The notes below the pieces were generated by a model. That model made no database searches. It saw only the letters and a program-made list of their open reading frames with translations, and was not told where the DNA came from. The translations under genes and the position numbers were made by a program. A DNA stretch of 64,000 nucleotides from Ostreococcus mediterraneus (Eukaryota; Chlorophyta; Mamiellophyceae; Mamiellales; Bathycoccaceae): NCBI GenBank assembly GCA_012295225.1, contig WMKK01000011.1, positions 545,262 through 609,261 on the forward strand, given 5' to 3'. This document shows, in pieces, positions 38,444-47,820 of the stretch; position 1 is the first letter of the stretch, and each line of letters begins with the position of its first letter.

Positions 38444-40102
38444 ATGCGCGCGGATTTTGGTCCCGCGCCCGCCGACGCGTTCGGTCGTCAATTGTGGGAA
38501 TTGGCCAATGCGATTGCGTGTGAAAATACGCAGGAAATCTTGAAGCGCATCGTGTTGAATGTGCCGAGATTCTGTAACCCGCGAGGGATCATGCGTATGG
38601 ATTTCATCCAGAATGAGCTCATGCAAAAGTACGGGGAGTACGGTTTCGGGGACTTGAAGTCTGACGTCGCGGACAAGACGCACGGGGATTTGAAGGATTT
38701 CATGATGGCTTTATTGAGCGATCGATTGGATTTTGAGTCTCAAGCGCTTGAACGCGCCATGGCGGGTTTCGGTACCGACGAAGCCACGCTTGTGACGATT
38801 TTGTGTACGTTGTCTGAGGAGGATATCATCGCTTTGCAAATGGCGTACAGCTCGCGTTACGAGCGTTCGATGGAACAAGCAGTGCTTTCTGAAACGAGCG
38901 GTAAGTTCAAGCGCGTGTTGCTCTTGGCTGGTTGCGACCGCGTCGGTGATGCCTACGCAAAGGTTATCAACTCTGCCGTTGCTGGTTTGGGTACGGATTG
39001 CAAGGCTGTGATTCGTTTGTTGGTTACGGCGACGCCTGAACAACTCGACGCCGCTCGGGAGGCTTACTCCAGACTCTTCAAGAAGGATCTCATCAAGGCT
39101 GTAACTTCCGAATGGGCCGTGTCTGGTGATTTCAAGCGCATCGTCAAGGCTCTCGCGAAGCGTCACCCGGCGAACGTCAACGACGATAGCGAGATGGACT
39201 ACTCTGCCGACGTGCAAGCGATGCGCGACGCCGTTGAAGGTATGGGCACCGATGAAGGTGCCATCATTGACCTCTTGGCGAACAAGTCCCACAAGCAAAT
39301 CGAAGAGTTCCGTGAAGCATACAAGATTGCAACTGGCGAGCTCTTGCGTGAACGCATTCGCAACGAAACCACTGGTTTGTTTGAAAGCAGACTCTTCCGT
39401 GAAACGCTCATGGGCTTGTTGACGCCCCGCACTGAGCAAATCGCTATCTACTTGAAGGAAGCCTTCGAGGGCTGGGTGTCCAACGATGATTGGGGTTTGA
39501 TTTCCATGCTCGTTCACCGCACGGAGGAAGAAAAGGTTGAAATTCGCACCAAGTACACTGAGCACTACGGCGCTGATTTGATTCAAGACATTCGCTCCAA
39601 CTGCTCGGGTGATTATGAAGACGCTCTCGTGGCGTGCATCGCCCCCAAGGCGCGCACCATCGCTCGGGGTATCCGAACCGTGATGTCTGGCTGGTTTACG
39701 TCCACGAACAAGACGGGTTTGATGGCGTTGCTCACGCACAAGGATGACTTGATGCCGACGCTCCGCAAAGAGTTCGAAAAGGAATTCAAGGGTAAGACGC
39801 TCCAAGGCGTCATCAAGAAGGAATGTGCGGGCGAGTTCGAAGCTGCGTTGGTGTCTCTCGCGTCGTACACTCCTCCTACGGGCGTTGCCGAGCGCATCGC
39901 TGCTGGTGACGAAGTCGCGCCTGTCGCCGCGCCTCTCCCGACGTCCTACCAAACCATCGCCCCGCAACCAGCGTACGGCGCCCCGCCGCCGCAACAAGCG
40001 TACGGCGCCCCGCCGCCGCAACAAGCGTACGGCGCCCCGCCCGCAGGATACCCGGCGGATCCCAACTACCGCCCGCAAATGCAACGCCAAGACTCTTGGT
40101 AA
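38444..40102 (+). CDS. Annexin with five or six repeats and a PYGAPPPQQA-type tail
   Basis: Annexins bind acidic phospholipids in a calcium-dependent way. The 552-residue product has clear repeats at about residues 100-170 (AMAGFGTDEATL), 176-245 (AVAGLGTDCKAV), 262-330 (AVEGMGTDEGAI), 334-405 and 408-478, plus a degenerate one at about 10-90, more than the usual four. Type II calcium loops (GxGTD) are seen only in the three middle repeats; the last two have WVSNDD and WFTSTN instead. The C-terminus has three PQQAYGAPP-type units encoded by a 27-base tandem repeat and ends in a Pro/Gln-rich tail. Confidence 0.9.
   Translation: MRADFGPAPADAFGRQLWELANAIACENTQEILKRIVLNVPRFCNPRGIMRMDFIQNELMQKYGEYGFGDLKSDVADKTHGDLKDFMMALLSDRLDFESQALERAMAGFGTDEATLVTILCTLSEEDIIALQMAYSSRYERSMEQAVLSETSGKFKRVLLLAGCDRVGDAYAKVINSAVAGLGTDCKAVIRLLVTATPEQLDAAREAYSRLFKKDLIKAVTSEWAVSGDFKRIVKALAKRHPANVNDDSEMDYSADVQAMRDAVEGMGTDEGAIIDLLANKSHKQIEEFREAYKIATGELLRERIRNETTGLFESRLFRETLMGLLTPRTEQIAIYLKEAFEGWVSNDDWGLISMLVHRTEEEKVEIRTKYTEHYGADLIQDIRSNCSGDYEDALVACIAPKARTIARGIRTVMSGWFTSTNKTGLMALLTHKDDLMPTLRKEFEKEFKGKTLQGVIKKECAGEFEAALVSLASYTPPTGVAERIAAGDEVAPVAAPLPTSYQTIAPQPAYGAPPPQQAYGAPPPQQAYGAPPAGYPADPNYRPQMQRQDSW
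39970..40045 (+). repeat. 27-base in-frame tandem repeat in the annexin tail
   Basis: Nearly three copies of a 27-base unit (gcgtacggcgccccgccgcc core plus gcaacaa) encode AYGAPPPQQ units. The copies are almost identical, which suggests recent slippage or conversion. Confidence 0.9.
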
Positions 40103-40361
40103 AATTAACAAAATACGGCTTGGAAAATAAACGTCCAGATCCATCAGACTTTACACGCCAACGTACGCATGAGATATCGCGCATCTAACGTTTTTTATGT
40201 GATGGAACGATTCCTATACTAGGAACACACCAAATTGCGAACCAAATTTGCTCGCGCGACGCCCAACGCCGAGTCGTCGCGGCTGGAGGCGCGAGAGGCA
40301 CCCAAACCCACCGCATTCCTGCGCGCGCTCACCGCCTCAACGCACGCGCGCAATCATCGCC

Positions 40362-42103
40362 ATGCGTAAATCATCCATGCGAACGCACGCGCTCGCGGTA
40401 CGTCCCATCATTCGCTCCCTCGCACGTGCGTCGCGCGGATTCAGCGTTCATCGATGGCTCAGATGCTGAGGCTTTGTGAATGCATGATCTAACCACCGTT
40501 TTCGTTTCATCGCACCGCGCAGGTGCTCACCGCCCTGGCGCTAACAACCCCACACGCGGTCCTCGCGTTGTCGGCTCCAAAACTCGCTCGAGTGGCGCTG
40601 GTAAAGAACACGAAGATGGATGCGAAGACGGTTCGCGTGCGCGACGTGGATCTCAATCACGCGACGCAACGCGCGCGTTTAGAATCCATGTACGGCGTCA
40701 AATCGTCTTCGGGTTTGGCTAACGCCCCGTCGCACTCGATGCCAATCAGTAATTATATGGATGCGCAATACTATGGTGCGATTGAGATTGGCAACCCACC
40801 GCAGAGCTTCCAGGTTGTGTTCGACACTGGGAGCTCCAACTTGTGGGTGCCGAGCGCCAAGTGTGGATTTTTACAAATTCCGTGTGATTTGCACGCCAAA
40901 TTCGACTCTGCGCAATCGTCGACGTACGAGGAGGACGGCACGCCGTTTGCAATCCATTACGGCAGCGGGTCGCTGAGTGGTTTCTTGAGTAAGGATGACG
41001 TCAAGGTGGGGGACATCGTCGTCAAAGGTCAAGGATTCGCCGAAGCGACCAAGGAACCGGGCATCGCGTTTTTATTCGCCAAGTTTGATGGCATCTTGGG
41101 TTTAGGATTCGATGAAATCTCCGTGGACAACGTCAAGCCGGTGTTTTACAACATGATGGAACAAAAATTGATCGACGCACCAATGTTTAGCTTTTGGCTG
41201 AACCGCACGACGAGCGAAGACGGAGCGCCGAGCGTCGTCGGAGGCGAGCTCGTGTTCGGCGGGTCCGACCCCGCGCACTTTATCGGCGAACACACGTACG
41301 TTCCAGTGACGCGAGATGCGTACTGGCAAATCAAAATGGATGATTTCAAAGTCGCTGGTCGGTCCATCGGCGCGTGTGACGGCGAGAAGGGTTGTCAAGT
41401 CATCGCCGACACCGGAACGTCGCTGCTCGCCGGACCGGTGGAGACGATTTCAAAGATTAACAATTTTATTGGTGCACGTTCGATGCTCGGCGAAGAGTGT
41501 CGAATGTTGATTGATCAGTATGCCGAACAGTTTGTGCAAGAACTTGAAGATTACTCGAGCGAACAGATTTGTACATCCATCGGTGTGTGCGACGCGGCGG
41601 ACGACGAGACGGATGTCGTCTCGCGCGTCGTCGCCTCGCGCAAACTTTTACGCAACCCCGACAGCCACCGACATGGATTGCATGCTCCAGGTGTTGACTC
41701 GTTCAAGGGCCCGATCGCATGCACGGCGTGTAAAACCGTCGTCAACTATGCACAAAATCTGCTCGCGCAAAATATGACTCAAGACATCATCATCAACGAA
41801 GTCAAACGCGTGTGCGACTTGGTGCCAAACACGGGAGGCACCGCGGCGGTGGATTGCGGCGACATTCCACGCATGCCCGATGTCGAATTCGTCATTGGCG
41901 GCGTCTCATTCAAGCTCACCGCGCGCGAATATATCTTACGCATCAGCGATGGTGGCGAAGATCAATGCATTAGCGGTTTCATGGGCATGGATATCCCGCC
42001 ACCCGCCGGTCCGCTGTGGATTCTCGGCGACGTCTTCCTTGGCCCATACCACACCGAATTCGACTACGGCAACCACCGCGTCGGGTTCGCCAAAGCTGCG
42101 TAG
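40362..42103 (+). CDS. Phytepsin-like aspartic protease with saposin-like insert (two exons)
   Basis: The exons are 40362-40397 and 40523-42103, giving about 538 residues. The spliced N-terminus MRKSSMRTHALAVLTALALT forms a signal peptide split by the intron. The catalytic aspartates are in VFDTGSSNLW (about Asp113) and ADTGTSLLAG (about Asp308), with the flap Tyr in HYGSGSLSG. A plant-specific insert of the saposin type lies between about 330 and 450 (CTSIGVCDAAD and CTACKTVVNYAQNLL). The protein likely works in the vacuole or secretory route. The intron (125 nt) has donor GTACGT, acceptor GCGCAG and CTAAC as branch motif. Confidence 0.93.
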
Positions 42104-42291
42104 AAATACCGTACCATCACCTATTGTTCTCTTCCTTGTGATTTCTTTGTACATCGACGACGCGCTTTGTTTGAAATTGAAATGTACGTACTCGCGCAAC
42201 TTACTCCTCGAGAGCTCCTTCACCAGTCTCGCGCGCGAGGTCGCCACACGTCGCCTCCCGAGTGCCGCTTCGTGCGTCCACGCGCGGTCCC

Positions 42292-42660
42292 ATGGTTGAA
42301 ACGCGTTCATCTCCACGCGGCGCCGCCACCGCCGCGTCGTCTTCGGCGGGCGCATCGACGGCGACGACGCAAATAGCGCCCCCAGCGTCAGCTCGCCTGA
42401 GTTTAAACATCAAGACGTGGCACGGCGTCGGTGCGTGGACCTGGGGCGCGGGCGACGCCGGGGACGTGTGTGGGATCTGTAGAATCGCCTATGATGGATG
42501 TCCGCCCGATGCGAAATTCCCTGGGGACGATTCCCCGGTGGTGTGGGGGACGTGCGCGCACGCGTATCACTTGCAGTGCATCACAAAGTGGTTGAGCGGG
42601 CAAGGCGCCGAGCCGCGGTGTCCATTGTGTCGACAGCCGTGGGAGTTTAAGCAATTGTGA
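42292..42660 (+). CDS. APC11: APC11, RING-H2 subunit of the anaphase-promoting complex
   Basis: APC11 recruits the E2 enzyme to the anaphase-promoting complex. The 122-residue product ends in a typical APC11 domain: IKTWHGVGAWTWGAGDAGDV, CGICRIAYDGCPPDAKFPGD, DSPVVWGTCAHAYHLQCI and CPLCRQPWEF. A Ser/Thr/Ala-rich N-terminal extension of about 45 residues precedes it, longer than in the usual 84-residue form. The frame upstream begins with GTG, so the ATG at 42292 is used. In APC11-type RING domains one zinc-ligand Cys is replaced and an extra zinc site is present, and the pattern here fits. Confidence 0.93.
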   Translation: MVETRSSPRGAATAASSSAGASTATTQIAPPASARLSLNIKTWHGVGAWTWGAGDAGDVCGICRIAYDGCPPDAKFPGDDSPVVWGTCAHAYHLQCITKWLSGQGAEPRCPLCRQPWEFKQL

Positions 42661-42923
42661 GGGAGATGATGTAGATGGATGGATGACGCATGCATGTGTG
42701 TAGGTTAATCCGCTATAGCTTTAGTATTTCAATTTTAGGGTGAGTAGTACACTGTTTTTATTTTGTATGTGTGTGGTGCGTGTTGTACGTTTTTGTACAC
42801 CTAAAGAATGAAAGCAAAAAAGAGCTAAAGGACGATGATGACGACCAGTCTTGTGGTGCCTCGTTCGCGTCGTTTCTTCTCTTTTCGTTTTTGCATCGTT
42901 CTTTGGATTTTTTTCGTGTGCTG

Positions 42924-45444
42924 TTAATCATCTTGTATAATGTGCTGGCCTATGGCGGCCCATGACGTTGGACCGGCGACGGGACGACCGATGGTGACGC
43001 GTGTAGCCGTACGTTTACGACGCCACTGAGGAATAGCACCAGGCGTAGCGGCAGGCGCGCGCGACGATGCCTGAGTGGGCTTCTTGCGCGCCGCCGCCGC
43101 GCTCTTCGCTGCGTTCACGTTTGGTTGCTCGTACCAAAAGTGCTCAGAAATTGGCTCCACGGCGGCGACGCTCTTGGTGGATGTCTTTTTCTTCTTCGCC
43201 GCCGCATCGGCGCTCACCTTGGGTGCGGACGCTTGAACACCGGCTTTACGTTTGGTTGCCGCAGTCGTTTTCGCGGCGCTAGCACCGGCGCCACCACCCT
43301 TCGCCATAGCTGCCTCCTCCGCATCATTTTCTGCTTCAGTGCGATAGCGCCTGGCGTCGTAAATGCCATATCTACGATCTTCAACGACGCGGCCGCCTGG
43401 ACCAGCGCTCATGTCTATGCTAGAAGCGGGCGCAGCAGCTGGCGTTTTCGGCTTTGAGGACTTTTTCGGCCCCGCCGCCGCGCCCGTTGGCGCCGGTGCG
43501 GGATTGGGAATATCCTCGTCTTCCTCGTCTTCCTCGTCTTCTTCCTCGTCTTCTTCCTCGTCTTCGCTTTCGTCTTCGCTTTCGTCGCTATCGTCTTCTA
43601 TGGCGGCGAAGTGTTCCTCCAAGTCATGGTGCACATCTTCCTGCACCACGTTGGCTAGAGCTTCGGCAAACTCGGCGTCTACGGCTTCGAGCGCTAAGCG
43701 CGCGTGCACAACAGCGGCATTCGCGGCTTCGAGCTTCTTAAGCTCGGTGAGTAAAATGTGTTCAATTTCGTGCATTGGCGGCAATCCGGCGGCGGCTAAG
43801 GCTTCGTTCGCTCGAAGCATATTCCGCTCATCTTCATCCAAATCGTCCAAGTCTGATTGCACTAAATCTTCATCAATTTCTTCGTCGTCGCTATCGTCGT
43901 GATCGGTGGCGTCGTCGTCATCGATATCCGGTACGGGCACTCGCCCGCCATGACTTGCGTGTGGTGCTTTCGGTTTTTTCGCACTCGTAATCGCTTCGTG
44001 CGCTTCGGCGGCAGCTTTTGCAGCTTCGGCAACGACGCCATCCTTGTCGTCGTCTTCACCATCCGATTCGTGCGCGCCAAACGCCAAATACTTGTCCCAA
44101 TCCGTGTCGTCGTCGTCGTCGCTCATGTCGTCGTCATCTTCACCACCGTGCGCACCGTCGTGATGCATGCCGACCAATGCGTCATGGACGCGCGCTCGCG
44201 CTTGCGAGTAAACCGCCTCGGCTTCTTCGACGACGGTTTTCATACGCGCCAATTCGCGCTCGGCGGCTTCGACTTCATTCACCATATCTCGACGCTTTGT
44301 TTTCAGCCGTTCAACAATTCGTGTGGCTTCAGTATCCGCTTTGTTCATGATCTTAGCCTTACCCGCAGCTTTAGTTTTGGAAAACTTTCCTCGAGGACCG
44401 CGCGCGACGACGTCTTTTTCGTCGTCGTCATCCGCGTCGTCTTCGTCGCTCCCCATCGCTGCGTTCTTTTGCTGCGCGTATGACGCCTTAAGGCGCTCTT
44501 TCGCGCTCAACGGTGCCGTGCCCTTCTTTTTTGCCATCGCCGCCGCCGTCACCGTCGCCGTCGAGCTCGCCGGTGCCTTCTTCTTCAACGCGTCCCTGCT
44601 CACCGCGGGTGCTTTTTTCCCACCCTTGGCGCCGCCGACTTGACCTTTGGTCGCCGCCTTGGTCGCCTTTGCCCCCACCGTCGCGCTCGCCGTTTTCTTC
44701 CCCGCCGCACTCCCCGCAGTTTTCTTTGCCACGACCCCTCCCGGTGCCTTCTTCCCACCCTTATTCGCACCCGCCGCGTTCGTCCCGCCCTTACCGCTCG
44801 ACTTGCCGCCGCTCGTCGCGTTCGCCGCGGCGCGCACCGCGCTCTTATACGGCACCTTTGCCGCCTCATCCTGTCTCAAATGTTGAAACTTGATTAAATT
44901 CCGCCATTTATCTTTCAACTGCACCCCCGTGCGTGATCTATGATGAACGTTTCGAGCAAACACACGACGCGTTCGACATCCGTCAGTCATTCATCGCGCG
45001 TCTCGAATTCGAGCCGACGCCATCCCCGGCGTTCCCCTCCGCGCCCATCCTCGCGCGCGGCGCGCCCACCCCAAACTCCCCGCGCGCGCGCACAGAATCA
45101 CGCGCACAGAAACACGCGCACGCACGACCACCACCCAGTACCGCGCACCACGCGAGCGTCACGCGCGACGACGACGACGAATCGTCGTCGTCAAAAGTCG
45201 CATTCGGAAATGCGGCGGCTGCACGCCGCGCCACCGCTCGCATCGCGCGCGCACCGCAATGCGCTATTCGCGCTATTCGCCACACGCACCTCAACGCGAC
45301 GAACTCGGGATCGTTACGCATCTTCTCCCACGCCCCGATGCCGTGCTTCTGCACCGCGCGACGCAGCGCGCGCTCTTCGCTCGCGTCCCAGTACCCTCGC
45401 ACCGCGCCGACGCCGACGCCGCGCGACGCCGTGTCGGTCGCCAT
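42924..45444 (-). CDS. Telomere-type (TRF/SMH-like) single-Myb protein with long acidic tail (two exons)
   Basis: The exons in transcript order are 45444-45290 and 44937-42924, giving about 722 residues. The Myb domain is split by the intron: exon 1 has GYWDASEERALRRAVQKHGIGAWEKM and RNDPEFVAL, exon 2 has RSRTGVQLKDKWRNLIKFQH. The VQLKDKWRN (LKDKWR) motif is the telobox signature that reads telomeric TTAGGG-type DNA. The remainder is long Ala/Lys-rich and Glu/Asp-rich low complexity with a coiled segment near KTKRRDMVNEVEAAERELARM. No linker-histone globular domain, usual in plant SMH proteins, is seen. The intron is 352 nt with donor GTGCGT, acceptor CATAG and a CTGAC branch motif. The function is inferred from the Myb motif. 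Confidence 0.8.
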
Positions 45445-45610
45445 GACGCCGTGCGTGCGCCCGTGCGTGCGCGCGCGCGTGCGCGAGATACCCGCGCGGC
45501 GGCGTGTGTGCTCTGCGTGCGTCGTGCGTCGTGCGCGCGCGCGTGTGACGACGACGACGACGACGACGATGCGTGGGGCGACGCGCGCGACGCCGCCGTC
45601 GACGCCGCGT

Positions 45611-45814
45611 GCGATCGCACGCGTCGCTCGATCGATCGATCGCACGCGTCGATCGATCGCACGGTCGATCGATCGCATGCGTCGATCGCACGGTCGCATC
45701 CGTCGATCGATCGCGCGGTCGCGCGAACGGTCGCGCGGTCGATCGCGCGGTCGATCGATCGATCGCGCGTGCGATCGATCGCACGTGCGATCGATCGCGC
45801 GGTCGATCGATCGG
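45611..45814. repeat. GATCGATCG-type repeat array, left
   Basis: A dense imperfect array of cgatcgatcgcacg, cgatcgatcgcgcgg and cgcatgcg-type units. Many CGATCG hexamers are present. It lies upstream of the Myb gene start. Confidence 0.8.
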
Positions 45815-45877
45815 TAAAGATGGTCAGATGATGCACCGCGTGGAGGTGATCCCGGAAGGTCCTTATTGACTAGTACA

Positions 45878-46338
45878 TAGTTTAAGGGTGACTAAAGGTG
45901 GCTAATAAGAGTAGAACTTCATAACTCGGGCATAACTCGTACTTTATGCCCGAGTTATCTAGATGTCTCTCAGTGCAGAGCGCGTCGTAACGTGTAGACC
46001 CGAGTGAGGCGACGATGACCAAGAGCTCATGTTCATCACTCCTTCATGACTCGGGCGCTTCGACGAGTCATGCGCTGTGATCCCCGATCGTGCTCGAATC
46101 TATGCACGTCCGTGTGTCCGAATTATGCGTCACGGGACGAAGAGATGACTGTCATCACTCGGCCACGACTCGACCCCCATCGAAATTAACCCAAGGATCG
46201 ACCAGTCCCGAGTTAGGAAGAAGCCTTACAAATCGTCACAACTCGGGCCCGAGTTGTGACGATTTTAAGGACATGTCATACCTACCTTTTATGAAAAAAT
46301 CGTACTCTTAGTAGTCACCCTAAGGGTCACCCTAACTA
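45878..46338 (+). mobile_element. Non-autonomous DNA-transposon-like element (MITE) with palindromes
   Basis: The element (about 460 bases) has imperfect terminal inverted repeats of about 35 bases: left end ttaagggtgactaaaggtgg and onward, right end (reverse strand) ttagggtgacccttagggtg and onward. It holds a hairpin of 15-base arms (45921-45935 and 45944-45958) and a 36-base perfect palindrome at 46230-46265. ACTCGGG and CCCGAGT motifs recur throughout. No transposase frame is present. A 43-base stretch matches the short copy at 37961-38003 exactly in inverse orientation. Target-site duplications are not clear. Confidence 0.65.
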
Positions 46339-46369
46339 CGACGAAAGAACTGCCGCGACGCGACGCCAC

Positions 46370-46474
46370 GGTCGCGCGGTCGATCGCACGCGTCGATCGA
46401 TCGCACGGTCGATCGATCGATCGTATGCGTCGATCGATCGCACGGTCGATCGATCGCACGGTCGATCGATCGAC
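46370..46474. repeat. GATCGATCG-type repeat array, right
   Basis: The array has the same unit type as the left one (cgatcgatcgcacggt) and lies on the other side of the mobile element. This suggests that one original array was split or copied. Confidence 0.8.
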
Positions 46475-46622
46475 GCGATGGCGACGCGCGCGCATCACCG
46501 AGGCCGCGCCGCGCCGCGAGCGACGGCGTGACGACGAGGTGACGACGACGACGACGACGACGATGGTGCGGGCCTTTGACACCGAATGTCCGAGAACACG
46601 ACCCCCGCGTCGTCGTCGTCCT

Positions 46623-46656
<34 letters not shown>

Positions 46657-46765
46657 GGGACCGTCGTCGTGACCACACCACTGTACTGTTTGCGCATAGA
46701 GAATCGATCGATCGATCGATCGATCGCGCGCGCGCCGGTCGCGCGTCAGACGCCGAGCGTCACCG

Positions 46766-47212
46766 ATGCGCGGTGGTTTCGTCCGTCGCGCGTGCGCGTA
46801 CGCGGCGGTGGCGACGACGGTGACGACGGTGACGACGGCGGCGCAAGCGGGGGTGTTGACGGCGACGTACGTGACCGCGCCGGAGGCGAACGGGCCGAGG
46901 TTTGGGTTGGAATGTCGATCGACGACGGGCGCGACGGGCGCGGACGCGGACGCGGGACGACGACGGGTGGTGTTCGTGGCGGGCGATAGCACGGTGTGCG
47001 GGGTAGGGTGCGCGACGAGCGATCGATGCGATGGGCCGACGTTGCCGCGACGGTTAGCGCGCGCGCTGGGCGAGGCGTTGGATGTGGATGTGGAGTGGCG
47101 CGCGCTCGGGTATACGGGCGCGGACGTGCGCGCGTTGCGCGCGAAGCTTCTTCCGGCGTTGCGTGAAGCCATGCGCGGAGGCGAGGATGCGGTGGATGGT
47201 GGTATGGCGTCG

Positions 47213-47251
<39 letters not shown>

Positions 47252-47710
47252 CACGCGGTGGTGCTCATGTGCGGATTGAACGACGCGAAACGCTCCGTCG
47301 TCGGACGCACGACGACGGAATTTAGACGCGATCTCGAGGCGCTCGTGCGCGACATTCGCGACGTCGTCGGCGAGAAGTGCGTGGTGGTTATCCCGGCGAC
47401 ACCGCTCGAGGCGGCGACGCTGTTCCCACCACCACTCGCGTGGGTCGCCACGCGCATGAACGACGCGTGGGACGCGCAAAAGCGCCGCGTGAGCGAGCTC
47501 GCGGAGAATGTCGTCTTTGTGTCGAAACCGAGTTTGGAAGCCTTGCGCGCGCGCGTCACGAAAGAAAACGGTGGGCGTGTGGTCATGCAGTTGACGTGTG
47601 CAGATGGTGTGCACCCTAATGATGATGGTTACGCCGCGTGGGCGGCGCACATCGCCGACGAGTGCGCGCCGTCGCTCAAAGCGGCGCTCAACGCAGAGCT
47701 CCGCGATTAA
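46766..47710 (+). CDS. SGNH/GDSL-type hydrolase
   Basis: The 314-residue product has the block I serine motif VFVAGDSTVCG (about 69-79), a block III-like MCGLNDAK and a block V DGVHPNDDGYAAWA with the catalytic Asp-His. The N-terminus (RRACAYAAVATTVTTVTTAAQA) could be a signal or organelle leader. A run of about a dozen Ser (residues about 150-162), encoded by tcg repeats, lies between blocks. It is probably an esterase or lipase; the substrate is unknown. Confidence 0.82.
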
Positions 47711-47820
47711 AGTCGTAGACGCGTTTATCCGCCATTCATTTTACTGTATTATTAGTTTCTGTGCAATTAAAAACGAAAGTACTATTATGTATCATGCTGC
47801 TGCTGCGGTGTTGCTTGCCT

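Larger units (their letters stand above)
45445..46765. other. Divergent 1.3-kb intergenic region with simple repeats and a transposable element
   Basis: Between the Myb gene and the SGNH hydrolase there is no supported gene. It holds GATCGATCG arrays at about 45611-45814 and 46370-46474, and a shorter one near 46703-46727. The inverted-repeat element lies at 45878-46338, and trinucleotide (cga/gtc) tracts lie near 45546-45571 and 46543-46664. Long frames here are Arg/Ser/Asp-rich low complexity. Confidence 0.65.

Noticed and set aside
38711-40144. 477-residue minus-strand open frame across the annexin gene
   Set aside because: It is a shadow of the annexin coding sequence, rich in Arg/His with no recognisable domain.
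42733-42752. tttagggtgagtagtacac downstream of APC11 as another copy of the element end
   Set aside because: Only about 9-10 bases match, with no partner end or inner sequence, so chance is likely.
45259-45869. Long Arg/Ser/Asp frames over the GATCGATCG arrays
   Set aside because: The arrays have no stop codons in several frames, so long frames arise automatically; there is no conserved domain.
45882-46338. TTAGGG at the ends of the mobile element as a telomere relic
   Set aside because: Only single TTAGGG hexamers followed by TGAC are present, not tandem telomere repeats, and they fit the terminal inverted repeats better.
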